From NCBI GenBank assembly GCA_029260515.1, contig JAJDDC010000070.1:434001-498000 (forward strand): 64,000 bases of DNA, given 5' to 3'. Positions 34,496-43,586 of this stretch are shown here, one piece after another. How positions within the stretch are numbered: position 1 is the first letter of the stretch; every line of letters starts with the position of its first letter. Origin of the DNA: Phycisphaerales bacterium. Its GTDB lineage: Bacteria; Planctomycetota; Phycisphaerae; Phycisphaerales; UBA1924. The notes below the pieces were generated by a model. The model ran no database searches, was not told where the DNA came from, and was given only the letters and a program-made list of their open reading frames with translations. Position numbers and translations under genes: made by a program.

Positions 34496-34762
34496 CCGTC
34501 GGCGCGGCTTTGCCGATGATCCCCGGGCGCCGTGCAGATATCCTCCGAGCGATGGCGCGTGGATTCAGACTGCCTGGCCCGCTTCTTCGCCCCGCGGAGG
34601 GCTGAAGCGCGTGCGGCGGGTGTGGATCTGTCGCCCGGCCCCGCCCGCGCTGGGCCGTCGTTGTTTTTTGTCTGGCGTCGATTGGGCGGCGCCCGGGTGG
34701 GCCGGGGCCGGTTGGGCGGTAGAGTCTTCCCCCCCTCCCCGTCCTTGGCAAGGAGCCCCGGC

Positions 34763-37663
34763 GTGAGCGATTCGAGCACGACGAGCCCGGAGAGAGAGCC
34801 CGCGGGCGGGTCGGCGCCCTCTGGCCCGGCGTTCCGGTACTCGGCGTCCCTCGCGGGCGAGATCGAGACCCGCTGGCAGGGCTGGTGGGAAGAGAAGGGC
34901 GTGTTCGTCCAGCCCAACCCGGGGGACCCGGCGTTCGTCGCCTTGCGCCCCAAGTACTACGTGCTCGACATGTTCCCGTACCCGTCGGGGGCGGGGCTGC
35001 ACGTGGGGCACCCGGAGGGGTACACGGCGACGGACATCGTCGTGCGGTACAAGCGGATGAAGGGGTTCAACGTGCTGCACCCGATGGGGTGGGACGCGTT
35101 CGGGCTCCCGGCCGAGCAGTACGCGATCGCGACGGGCGTGCACCCCGAGGTGACGACGCGCGACGCGATCAACGAGTTCAGACGACAGCTCAAGCGGTTC
35201 GGCTTCAGCTACGACTGGTCGCGCGAGTTCGGGACGATCGACGAGGGCTACTACAAGTGGACGCAGTGGATCTTCCTGCGTCTGTACAACTCGTGGTTCG
35301 ACAGGGCGCACGACAAGGCCCGCCCGATCGCGGAGCTGGTGGGCGAGTTCGAGCGTGGGGCACGGGAGGTGCGGCTCAACCCGGACGCCGCGGAATACAC
35401 GGGCGCGGGCGATCTGCCCGACGGCACGCCCGCCGGGCCCTGGTCCGGGCTCGACGAGGAGACCAGGCGGGCGATCATCGACTCGTACCGCCTGGCGTAC
35501 GTGGCGCTGCAGACGGTGAACTGGTGCCCGAAGCTCGGGACGGCGCTCGCGAACGAGGAGGTCATCGACGGGCGGAGCGAGCGGGGGGGCTTCCCGGTGC
35601 TGCGCAAGCCGCTGCGCCAGTGGATGCTGCGTATCACGGCCTACGCCGACCGCCTGCTCGCGGACCTGGAGGGTGTGGACTGGCCGAGCTCGACCAAGAC
35701 CCAGCAGGCCGAGTGGATCGGGCGGGGCGAGGGCGCGGAGATCGACTTCCCGATCGTGGCGGCGGACGGGGCGCCGACGGGCGAGTCGCTGCGCGTGTTC
35801 ACGACACGCCCCGACACGGTCTTCGGGGCGACGTACATGGTCGTCGCGCCCGAGCACCAGCTCGTCGAGGCTGCGATGGACGACCGGGCCTCTGGCGTGG
35901 ACGTCGAGCGGCTCGGGCGGTACGCGGACGGGGCGCGGAACCGGACGGACGTCGAGCGCCAGGAATCGAAAGAGAAGACGGGCGTGTTCACGGGCGTGCG
36001 CGTGCAGAACCCCGCGACGGGCGAGCAGATCCCGGTGTGGACGAGCGACTACGTGCTCATGGGGTACGGCACGGGCGCGATCATGGCGGTGCCCGGCCAG
36101 GACCAGCGTGACTGGGACTTCGCCGAGGCGTTCGACCTGCCCATCGTTCGGACGGTCCAGCCCCCCGAGGGCTTCGAGGGCAAGGCGTACACGGGCGAGG
36201 GGCGGGCGATCAACTCGGGCTTCCTCGACGGGCTGGGCGTCGCGGAGGCCAAGCCAAAGATCATCGCGTGGCTGACGGAGCGGAAGCTGGGCGCGCCGCG
36301 TGTGAACTACAAGCTGCGTGACTGGTTGTTCTCGCGTCAGCGGTACTGGGGCGAGCCGTTCCCGATCGTGTACGACGAGCACGGGCGCCACCACGCGGTG
36401 GGGGACGCGGCGCTGCCGGTGGCGCTGCCCGCGATGCGCGACTACCAGCCCGTCGAGTCCGAGGAGCCGCAGCCGCTGCTGGGCAAGGCGACGGGCTGGC
36501 TGAAGACGACCGCGGGCGAGGCGGGTGTTTCGGGGCTCGACCCGCGGACCCCGGTCACGCGCGAGACCAACACGATGCCCGGGTGGGCGGGGTCGTGCTG
36601 GTACTACCTGCGGTACTGCGACGCGGGCAACGACGATCGGTTCGTCGGGCAGGAGGCCGAGCGGTACTGGATGGGCGGGGGCGGCGTGGACCTGTACATC
36701 GGGGGCGCCGAGCACGCGGTGCTGCACCTGCTCTACGCGCGGTTCTGGCACAAGGTGCTGTATGACCTGGGGCACGTGTCCACGCCCGAGCCCTTCCAGA
36801 AGCTGTTCCACCAGGGGCTGATCACCAGCTACGCGTACCAGCGCGAGGACAAGAGCCTCGTGCCCGTGGACGAGGTCGAGGCGCGGGGCGAGAGTGATTT
36901 TGTCGAGGTCGCGACGGGGCGAGCGGTGACGCAGACGGTCGCGAAGATGAGCAAGTCGCTCAAGAACGTGGTGAACCCGGACGAGGTGATCGCGGCGTAC
37001 GGCGCCGACACGTTCAGGCTCTACGAGATGTACATGGGCCCGCTCGAGGCGTCCAAGCCCTGGAACACCAAGGACACGATCGGGCTGTACCGGTTCCTGC
37101 AGCGGGCCTGGCGCCTGTGCGTGGACGAGCAGACGGGCGCGCTCAAGATCGCGCCCCAGGCGTCGGAGGACGTCGAGCGGGCGCTGCACAAGGCTGTCGC
37201 GAAGGTAGGCGAGGACATCGAACGCCTGAGCTTCAACACGGCGATCGCGGCGCTGATCGAGTTTGTGAACGCGTCAACACCCGCCCAGGCGTCGGGCGGC
37301 GCGTTGCCCGCGGCGCTGAGCGAGGACCAGATCGACCGCCTCGCCCGGGTCCTGGCGCCGTTCGCGCCGCACATGGGCGAGGAGCTGTGGGCCAAGCTCG
37401 GCAGGACCGACGGCGCCGGCTCGATCGCGCACGCGGCGTGGCCCGGGTTCGACGAGGCGATGCTCGCCAGCGACACAATCGAGATCCCGGTGCAGGTGCT
37501 GGGCAAGCTGCGGAGCAAGATCACGGCGCCCGCGGACGCGGACACCAAGACGCTCGAGGAGATGGCCCTCGCGGACGCAAAGATCCGGGAGTGGCTCGAG
37601 GGCAAGACGGTCCGCAAGGTGATCGTCGTGCCCGGGCGGATGGTCAACATCGTGGCGAACTAA
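34763..37663 (+). CDS. leuS: Leucyl-tRNA synthetase
   Basis: 966 residues from a GTG at 34763, chosen because AGGAG lies 7 nt upstream; the open frame begins 231 bp earlier without a ribosome-binding site. The HIGH motif is in FPYPSGAGLHVGHPEGY, the CP1 editing domain has TRPDTVFGATYMVVAPEH, the Zn/insert region follows, and KMSKS is in VAKMSKSLKNVVNPDEV. It is longer than the E. coli enzyme (860) by a C-terminal and linker extension. It charges tRNA-Leu in the cytoplasm and edits mis-activated amino acids. A long inverted repeat follows 11 bp after the stop codon. Confidence 0.96.
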   Translation: MSDSSTTSPEREPAGGSAPSGPAFRYSASLAGEIETRWQGWWEEKGVFVQPNPGDPAFVALRPKYYVLDMFPYPSGAGLHVGHPEGYTATDIVVRYKRMKGFNVLHPMGWDAFGLPAEQYAIATGVHPEVTTRDAINEFRRQLKRFGFSYDWSREFGTIDEGYYKWTQWIFLRLYNSWFDRAHDKARPIAELVGEFERGAREVRLNPDAAEYTGAGDLPDGTPAGPWSGLDEETRRAIIDSYRLAYVALQTVNWCPKLGTALANEEVIDGRSERGGFPVLRKPLRQWMLRITAYADRLLADLEGVDWPSSTKTQQAEWIGRGEGAEIDFPIVAADGAPTGESLRVFTTRPDTVFGATYMVVAPEHQLVEAAMDDRASGVDVERLGRYADGARNRTDVERQESKEKTGVFTGVRVQNPATGEQIPVWTSDYVLMGYGTGAIMAVPGQDQRDWDFAEAFDLPIVRTVQPPEGFEGKAYTGEGRAINSGFLDGLGVAEAKPKIIAWLTERKLGAPRVNYKLRDWLFSRQRYWGEPFPIVYDEHGRHHAVGDAALPVALPAMRDYQPVESEEPQPLLGKATGWLKTTAGEAGVSGLDPRTPVTRETNTMPGWAGSCWYYLRYCDAGNDDRFVGQEAERYWMGGGGVDLYIGGAEHAVLHLLYARFWHKVLYDLGHVSTPEPFQKLFHQGLITSYAYQREDKSLVPVDEVEARGESDFVEVATGRAVTQTVAKMSKSLKNVVNPDEVIAAYGADTFRLYEMYMGPLEASKPWNTKDTIGLYRFLQRAWRLCVDEQTGALKIAPQASEDVERALHKAVAKVGEDIERLSFNTAIAALIEFVNASTPAQASGGALPAALSEDQIDRLARVLAPFAPHMGEELWAKLGRTDGAGSIAHAAWPGFDEAMLASDTIEIPVQVLGKLRSKITAPADADTKTLEEMALADAKIREWLEGKTVRKVIVVPGRMVNIVAN

Positions 37664-37674
37664 AAAAGACAGTT

Positions 37675-37767
37675 CACCGCAGAGGCGCAGAGACACAGAG
37701 AGAAGACAAGACGAGGGCGATTCATTTTATAAGAATCTCCACTCTGTGTCTCTGCGCCTCTGCGGTG
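37675..37767. repeat. 26-bp perfect inverted repeat between leuS and the osmC gene
   Basis: The left arm (37675-37700) is the exact reverse complement of the right arm (37742-37767). The spacer of 41 nt is A+T-rich (ttcattttataagaat). It fills the gap between two convergent genes, so it could end transcription from both sides. Arms rich in GCAGAGGCGCAGAGAC are typical of dispersed repeats in many bacterial genomes; that comparison is from memory. Confidence 0.8.
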
Positions 37768-37771
37768 GGTA

Positions 37772-38239
37772 TCAGTCATCCGCGGCGACGATCTCGGGCT
37801 CGTGGTCGATCGGGCACGTGAGCGAGCGGGCGATGAAGCACAGCCCGCCCGCCTTCTCGTGCAGGGCCCGGGCCTTGTCGGCGTCGGAGCCTGCGGTGAT
37901 CGTGACGCGGGGGCGGAGGGTGATGCGCTCGAACTCGCCCGAGCCGTCCTTGTGGGTCGCCAGGCGCCCGAGTGCGTGGTCGGTGTAGGCCGTCACGACG
38001 ACGCCGGCGGTCGCGCACAGGTGCAGGTACCAGAGCATGTGGCAGGCGGAGACCGCCGCGACGAGCAGGTCCTCGGGGTTGTGGCGCGAGGCGTCGCCCT
38101 TGTAGTTTGGGTCCGAGGAGCCGGCGAGCACGGGCTTGCCCTCGATCACGACGTCGTAGTCGCGGGTGTACTGCCGGAAATCCGTGGTCCCGGTCTGGCC
38201 CGCGCCGGTCCAGTCGATCGTGACGTTGTACTCGTGCAT
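37772..38239 (-). CDS. OsmC family peroxide-related protein
   Basis: 155 residues, ATG at 38239 with GGAGG 7 nt upstream. The two redox cysteines are present in VSACHMLWYLHLCATAG and GGLCFIARSLTCPI, and the core strands (EYNVTIDW, GKPVLAGSSDPNYKGD, NPEDLLVAAVSAC) match OsmC/Ohr. Family members reduce organic hydroperoxides with the Cys pair. The conserved N-P-E-D/E-L-L-x-A-A motif is intact. It may be the YhfA/OsmC-like or Ohr subgroup; the regulator OhrR is not visible nearby. Confidence 0.87.
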   Translation of the reverse strand: MHEYNVTIDWTGAGQTGTTDFRQYTRDYDVVIEGKPVLAGSSDPNYKGDASRHNPEDLLVAAVSACHMLWYLHLCATAGVVVTAYTDHALGRLATHKDGSGEFERITLRPRVTITAGSDADKARALHEKAGGLCFIARSLTCPIDHEPEIVAADD

Positions 38240-38356
38240 CCTGTCGCCTCCGGCGCCCACGCACAACGCGGGCGCACAAGCGTACTGGCGGCGCACGGGC
38301 GGCGGGCGTTGGATGCTCGCGCGGGCGTCTGGGGTGGTCTGGCGCGTCGCGGGCGT

Positions 38357-38557
38357 CTAGGCCGCGGCCTTGGCGCGGGGCCAGGCGTGGTCGCGGGCGT
38401 CGATCTGCTTGGTGCACGCCTCGGAACATGCGGTGAAGCCCGCGAACTCGCCCCGTGCGGCACGGGTCCACCATCCGTCGGGGTGCTGGAACTTGCCGTC
38501 GCGGTATTCGGGGGCGGCGGTCTTCTTGCAGGCGTCGCAGGTGAACGTGCAGCTCAT
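38357..38557 (-). CDS. Small zinc-ribbon-like protein
   Basis: 66 residues, ATG at 38557 with GGAGGA about 8 nt upstream. Cysteines fall in two groups: C3, C7, C10 (CTFTCDACKKTAAPEY) and C44, C48 (FTACSEACTKQI), a likely structural zinc site that would hold two short strands together. The basic C-terminus ends RDHAWPRAKAAA. The gene lies 117 bp upstream of the osmC start on the same strand, so it could share a transcript. No family was recognised and no function is proposed. Confidence 0.65.
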   Translation of the reverse strand: MSCTFTCDACKKTAAPEYRDGKFQHPDGWWTRAARGEFAGFTACSEACTKQIDARDHAWPRAKAAA

Positions 38558-38697
38558 TGTCGGGCTCCTCCGTGAACCACTCTCAGCGGCTGGTGGCGGG
38601 CTGGGGATGAGGGCGGGCCCTGGACGCGGGCCGGGCGGGGTCGCGCGAGCCCCAAGGACTGCGCAGACCGAACCCGCAAGGTCCGAATCGAAGAGGT

Positions 38698-38776
38698 GGG
38701 ACCGGGGACCAGCGACCGGGGACCAGGGTCGGATCCACCGCTTTTCCCTGGTCGCTGGTGGCTGGTCCCCGGTCCC
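38698..38776. repeat. 31-bp imperfect inverted repeat abutting the purB -10 box
   Basis: Left arm 38698-38728 and right arm 38746-38776 are complementary apart from a few central positions; both are built from GGGACC and CCAGCGACC words. The right arm ends one base before the TATCCT box at 38777. It may affect expression of purB or be a dispersed repeat. Confidence 0.65.
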
Positions 38777-38782
38777 TATCCT
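38777..38782 (+). promoter_or_regulatory. -10-like box TATCCT of purB
   Basis: TATCCT is followed by CGTCC and the ATG at 38788 (5 nt). The same hexamer is used upstream of the YwlE-like gene. The region directly 5' is the right arm of an inverted repeat, which takes the place of a normal -35. Confidence 0.4.
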
Positions 38783-38787
38783 CGTCC

Positions 38788-40449
38788 ATGACGAGCCCAC
38801 ACGACACGTACACGTCGCCCCTGGCGTCGCGGAACGCGAGCCCGGAGATGCTGCGGATCTGGTCGCCGCGGCACAAGTTCACGACGTGGCGGCGGATCTG
38901 GCTGGCGGTCGCCGAGGCCCAGCAGGCGTGCGGGCTGGACATCTCAGACGAGCAGATCGCGCAGATGCGCGCCCGCGTCGAGGTCACCGACGAGGACATG
39001 GAGCGCGCGGCGGCGTACGAGAAGGATTTGCGTCACGACGTGATGGCCCACGTACACGCCTTCGGCGACGCGGCGCCGGCGGCGAAGGCGATTATCCATC
39101 TCGGGTGCACGAGCCAGGATGTGGTGTGCAACGCGGATCTGACGAACATCCACCTTGCAGCATCGCTTGTTGAGCGAAAGATGGAGCGTCTCGTCATTGC
39201 GCTTGGAGACCGGGCAGCGACAGTGAAGGGGACCCCGACACTTGGTTTCACGCACTATCAACCTGCTCAGCCCACGACAGTTGGTAGGCGATTCGCACAA
39301 TGGGGATTTGAGCTGAATCTGCTCGAAGATCAGCGGGTCTTCATGTTGTCCAGAATGCGAGGACTGCGTGGCGCCACGGGGACGCAGGCCTCGTTTATGT
39401 CTTTGTTCGATGGCGACGCAGTGGTCGTTGATCGATTCGAGTCGGTGTTCATCGAACGATTGTTCGAGTCGAGCGAGGTCCGCGAGAACTGCTTTGAGGG
39501 CTACGCGGATACCGACGAATCGATCGAGCGCATCTACAAGGGGCAGGTCGCGCGGGTTCAGGCATTCGAGCTTGGTGGTGAGGCAATGGCGGAAGCCGAT
39601 GCGTGGAAGCAGCAGCAACTCTCGGTCCCGATGGCCGATCGGATACAGCAAGCGCGCCGCGATCACCTCGGAGTGACGACTTATACCTTGACCGGGCAGA
39701 CGTATCCGCGAGTCATCGACACGTTCGTGCTCGCTGATCTCGCATCTGTTGCATCCGTCCTCCACAAGATCGCCACCGACATCCGTCTGCTGTCCAACCG
39801 CAAGGAGATCGACGAGCCGTTCGGGGACAAGCAGATCGGGTCGAGCGCTATGCCGTACAAGCGGAACCCGATGAAGTGCGAGCGGATCTGCGGGCTGACG
39901 CGGTTCGTGATGAACCTGGTCGGCAACGCGTACGACACCGCCGCCACGCAGTGGCTCGAGCGGACGCTGGACGACTCGTCCAATCGGCGTCTGTCGCTGC
40001 CCGAGGCGTTCCTGGCGCTCGACGGCGCCCTGGACCTGATGCACCAGGTCGCGAGCGGGCTGGTGGTGCACGAGGCGATGGTGCGGCGGAACCTGATGGC
40101 CGAGCTTCCGTTTTTGGCGACGGAGAACATCCTGATGGAGTGCGTCAAGGCGGGCGCGGACCGCCAGGAGTACCACGAGAAGATCCGCGTGCACGCGCAG
40201 GGGGCGGGGATGCGCGTCAAGTCCGAAGGCCTCGACAACGACCTGCTGGAGCGCCTCAAGAACGACGAGGCGTTCCACGCACCTGCGCTCACGCGCGAGC
40301 TGGACTGGGACGGGCTGATGGACCCGATGAAGTACATCGGGCGCGCGGTCGAGCAGACCGAGCGGTTCCTCAAGGAGGTCGTGGAGCCTCTGCGCGAGCG
40401 GTACGCGGGCGAGCTGGACGCGCTGGGGGACTCGGACCGGGGCGTGTGA
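38788..40449 (+). CDS. purB: Adenylosuccinate lyase with an extra internal segment
   Basis: 553 residues, ATG at 38788. The sequence follows the eukaryotic ADSL type closely at both ends: SPLASRNASPEML, DLRHDVMAHVHAFG, the catalytic TLGFTHYQPAQPTTVG, RGATGTQASF, QIGSSAMPYKRNPMK (the mobile signature loop), ENILMECVKAG. It makes AICAR and AMP by removing fumarate in purine synthesis. Between LFDGD (206-210) and TLTGQTY (300-306) lie about 89 residues, where the human enzyme, as I recall it, has about 22. The coding DNA from about 39120 to 39780 is poorer in G+C (near 57 percent in the lines counted) than its flanks (near 66 percent). Catalytic residues are intact, so the enzyme should work. 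Confidence 0.93.
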   Translation: MTSPHDTYTSPLASRNASPEMLRIWSPRHKFTTWRRIWLAVAEAQQACGLDISDEQIAQMRARVEVTDEDMERAAAYEKDLRHDVMAHVHAFGDAAPAAKAIIHLGCTSQDVVCNADLTNIHLAASLVERKMERLVIALGDRAATVKGTPTLGFTHYQPAQPTTVGRRFAQWGFELNLLEDQRVFMLSRMRGLRGATGTQASFMSLFDGDAVVVDRFESVFIERLFESSEVRENCFEGYADTDESIERIYKGQVARVQAFELGGEAMAEADAWKQQQLSVPMADRIQQARRDHLGVTTYTLTGQTYPRVIDTFVLADLASVASVLHKIATDIRLLSNRKEIDEPFGDKQIGSSAMPYKRNPMKCERICGLTRFVMNLVGNAYDTAATQWLERTLDDSSNRRLSLPEAFLALDGALDLMHQVASGLVVHEAMVRRNLMAELPFLATENILMECVKAGADRQEYHEKIRVHAQGAGMRVKSEGLDNDLLERLKNDEAFHAPALTRELDWDGLMDPMKYIGRAVEQTERFLKEVVEPLRERYAGELDALGDSDRGV

Positions 40450-40727
40450 GCGGATCCGCGGGATCCACATCCCGCGGCTCTCCTGGGCGGGTCCCTCGTC
40501 GTGCTCTGGATCACGCACCGTCTGTATTGGGCGCCCGGGGCATTCGCCGGGGTGGGCCGCGGGGGATGCCCGCGGGGACTATGGGTACGGGGATGCTGTC
40601 CGTGGCGGCAGATTGGGGAGGATGGAGGAGCGTCTGGCCGACGCATCCCGCGGGTCGATCCGGCGGTACAGCAAGGTCGCCGCGGGTCTCGGGGAGGGAC
40701 CACGCGGCGGCACTGAGGAGCACGACA

Positions 40728-43499
40728 ATGAAGACGACGATTCGCATTGGTGGGGTGGTGCTGGCGGCGGCGGCGTTGGCCCTGGCCGCGGGCATGAGCG
40801 TCCCGGTCCAGAGTGTGCAGGCCGGGCAGGGCGCGGGCGACGAGGCCAAGGCGCCCGAGTACCCGCCGTTCGACAAGGTGACCGACGGGCTGACGAAGGT
40901 CGTCTCGACGGCGGACGGCGCGACGCCGTTCTACGAGTTGTACAAGGACGACGAGTCCGGGCGCCTGCTCGCGGTGCTGCCCTCGGGCTACGAGAGCAAG
41001 CTGACGATGATCGCGTGCACGATCTCGGGCGGCGACCCCGAGGCGGGCGTGATGGGCCCGACGCACTTCGTCAAGTGGGAGAAGATCGGCAAGCAGCTCG
41101 CGCTGGTCGCGCCCAACCTGTTCGTGCGCACGGACCAGGGCAAGGAGGCGTCCGACTCGATCGAGGACCTGTACACCGGGACGGTGATGCTCTCGGTCCC
41201 GATCATGTCGATGGCGCCGGGCAACAGGCCGGTGATCGACCTGGGGATGATCACGACGGCGATGGCGCCCAAGTTCTTCGGCCAGTCGATCTTCGGGCCG
41301 TACGGCCCGTCGCTGGCGGCGGTGAACCCGCAGCTCGCGAAGCTGACCAAGGCCAAGGCGTTCCCCGAGAACGTGATCGTGGAATACCGGGCGCCGTCGC
41401 CCACGGGCAGGCTGGTGAACATCTCGTACTCGATCAGCGAACTGGCCGGCACGCCGGGGTTCAAGCCCAGGAAGGCCGACTCGCGGTTCGGGTACTTCTA
41501 CGACTGGCACCAGGACTTCGGGCGCAGCGCCAACCGCGACATCACTGACAGGTACATCTCGCGCTGGCACATCGAGAAGGCGGACGCGAAGCTGCGGGTG
41601 AGCCCGCCCAAGGAGCCGCTCGTCTGGTACGTGGAGCACACGGTCCCCGTGCAGTACCGCAGGTACGTGCGCGAGGGGATCGAGATGTGGAACAAGGCGT
41701 ACGAGGGGATCGGGATCGTGGGCGCGCTTGAGGTGCGTCAGCAGGACGCCGAGTCGGGCGTGTTCATGGACATCGATCCCGAGGACGCGCGGTACAACTT
41801 CTTCCGCTGGAACGCGACGAACCAGGGCTACGCGATCGGCCCGAGCCGGACCAACCCGCTCACGGGCGAGATCCTGGACGCGGACGTCGTCTGGCACCAG
41901 GGGCTGACGCGTTCGATCCGAGGGATGTACGAGAGCGTGACCGACGAGCTGGTCGAGCAGACGTTCAGCCCCGAGACGCTCGCGTGGCTCGAGGAGCACC
42001 CGACGTGGGACCCCCGCCAGCGGATGGCGCCGCCCGAGCAGCAGATGCAGTACCAGGCCAAGCGGATGGCGCGGCTCGAGAAGGCGTGCGAGCACGAGCT
42101 GGGCGACCGCGAGCACCCCTGGACACCCAACGCGACGGACATGACCAACACGGCGTGCAGGATCGGCAACATGCTAGGCGTGGACTTCGCGCTCGCCGGC
42201 TTCGCGTTCGAGACGGGCCTGCTCGACCCGGGCGGCGACGACGTCGAGATGCTCGACGGGCTGCCCGAGGCGTACATCGGGCAGATGATCCGCTACATCT
42301 CGGCCCACGAGGTGGGGCACTGCCTGGGCCTGCAGCACAACATGACCGCCTCGACGATCCGCTCGCTCGAGGAGATGAACTCCCCGGGCTTCTCGGGGCC
42401 GCTGACGGGGTCGGTCATGGAGTACGCGGCGGTCAACCTCAACTACAACCTGGGCGAGGTGCAGGGCCCGTACGCGACGACCGAGGTCGGGCCGTACGAC
42501 ATGTGGGTGATCGCCTACGGGTACGGGCCCGAGGACAAGCTCGACGAGCTGCGTTCGCGGGTCGCCGAGCCGGACCACATCTGGGTGCCGCAGATGGCGA
42601 TGAGCGTGGGCGCCGACCCCAGGAACATGACCTGGGACCTGGGCTCGGACAACCTGCAGTTCGCGGAGATGCGGATCGCGATGGCCAACGAGCTGCGCGA
42701 GAAGCTGGTCTCGGACATCGTGGACGAGGGCGAGTCCTGGGCCGAAGCGCGCAGGCGGTACAACACGCTGCTCAACACGCACGTGCAGTCGATGGCGATC
42801 GCGTCGAACTGGATCGGCGGGTCGTACTGGAACAACGACTGGAAGGGCGACCCGGGCGACCGGACGCCGATCGAGGATGTTCCGGCACAGAAGCAGCGCC
42901 GGGCGTTGCGGATCATCATCGACAACTCGTTCGAGGACGGCGCCCTGGGCCTGACGCCCGACCTGGTCCGTCACATGGGCAAGGAGTACTACTGGGACCC
43001 GGCCGGGATCAACGAGCTGATGGGCGACCCGAGCATGACGGTCCACGACCTCGTGGGCGCGGTCCAGGCGTTCGCTCTGACGATGGCCATCAACCCGACG
43101 ACGCTCAGGCGTGTGTACGACAACGAGTACAGGACGGCGGGCCAGGACGACGTGTTCACGCTCGCCGAGCTGGTCACCACCGTCTCCGACGCGGCGTGGC
43201 GCGAGTGCGCGGGCGCCAAGAAGGGCTCGTACGACGTCGGGGCGCCCATGATCTCGAGCTTCCGGCGCAACCTCCAGCGTGAGCACGCCGACCGCATGAT
43301 CGACCTGGCCCTGCTCGACACGTCGGGCCCGGCGCTGCGGACGATCTCGACGCTCGCGACGAGCGAGCTGCGCCGGATCGACTCGATGTGCGAGCGGGCG
43401 CTGGCCGCCGGCCCCGACGCGTACACCTCTGCCCACCTGCAGGACGTCCGCGAGAGCATCGGGCGGGCCCTGGAGGCGGCGTACGTGATCGACCGCTAG
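40728..43499 (+). CDS. Exported zinc-dependent metalloprotease (DUF5117/DUF5118 type)
   Basis: 923 residues, ATG at 40728 with GAGGAG 7 nt upstream and a signal peptide (MKTTIRIGGVVLAAAALALA ... VQA). The DUF5118/DUF5117 regions occupy about 40-500, and the metzincin-type zinc site HEVGHCLGLQHN is at about 527-538, followed by SVMEYAAVNLN, the Met-turn-like region. The remainder is the DUF4953 part. Such proteins are large secreted or periplasmic proteases found in planctomycetes and Bacteroidetes; their targets are unknown. A strong terminator follows 25 bp after the stop. It does not seem to share a transcript with purB, 278 bp upstream, and no other gene was found in that gap. Confidence 0.9.
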   Translation: MKTTIRIGGVVLAAAALALAAGMSVPVQSVQAGQGAGDEAKAPEYPPFDKVTDGLTKVVSTADGATPFYELYKDDESGRLLAVLPSGYESKLTMIACTISGGDPEAGVMGPTHFVKWEKIGKQLALVAPNLFVRTDQGKEASDSIEDLYTGTVMLSVPIMSMAPGNRPVIDLGMITTAMAPKFFGQSIFGPYGPSLAAVNPQLAKLTKAKAFPENVIVEYRAPSPTGRLVNISYSISELAGTPGFKPRKADSRFGYFYDWHQDFGRSANRDITDRYISRWHIEKADAKLRVSPPKEPLVWYVEHTVPVQYRRYVREGIEMWNKAYEGIGIVGALEVRQQDAESGVFMDIDPEDARYNFFRWNATNQGYAIGPSRTNPLTGEILDADVVWHQGLTRSIRGMYESVTDELVEQTFSPETLAWLEEHPTWDPRQRMAPPEQQMQYQAKRMARLEKACEHELGDREHPWTPNATDMTNTACRIGNMLGVDFALAGFAFETGLLDPGGDDVEMLDGLPEAYIGQMIRYISAHEVGHCLGLQHNMTASTIRSLEEMNSPGFSGPLTGSVMEYAAVNLNYNLGEVQGPYATTEVGPYDMWVIAYGYGPEDKLDELRSRVAEPDHIWVPQMAMSVGADPRNMTWDLGSDNLQFAEMRIAMANELREKLVSDIVDEGESWAEARRRYNTLLNTHVQSMAIASNWIGGSYWNNDWKGDPGDRTPIEDVPAQKQRRALRIIIDNSFEDGALGLTPDLVRHMGKEYYWDPAGINELMGDPSMTVHDLVGAVQAFALTMAINPTTLRRVYDNEYRTAGQDDVFTLAELVTTVSDAAWRECAGAKKGSYDVGAPMISSFRRNLQREHADRMIDLALLDTSGPALRTISTLATSELRRIDSMCERALAAGPDAYTSAHLQDVRESIGRALEAAYVIDR

Positions 43500-43524
43500 C
43501 CCGAAACGGGATCAGCCAGACCCG

Positions 43525-43556
43525 AGCCCGTCGGCCTCGAGCCGGCGGGCTTTTTT
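43525..43556 (+). terminator. Rho-independent terminator of the metalloprotease gene
   Basis: An 11-bp stem with one T-G pair (AGCCCGTCGGC at 43525-43535, partner at 43541-43551), loop CTCGA, then TTTTTT. Confidence 0.85.
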
Positions 43557-43586
43557 GTGCGCGCGATCGGGGCGGCGCCCTGTGTG

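Noticed and set aside
40450..40727. Possible small gene between purB and the metalloprotease
   Set aside because: The open frames in these 278 bp are extensions of shadow frames without ribosome-binding sites, and they overlap the likely promoter of the metalloprotease.
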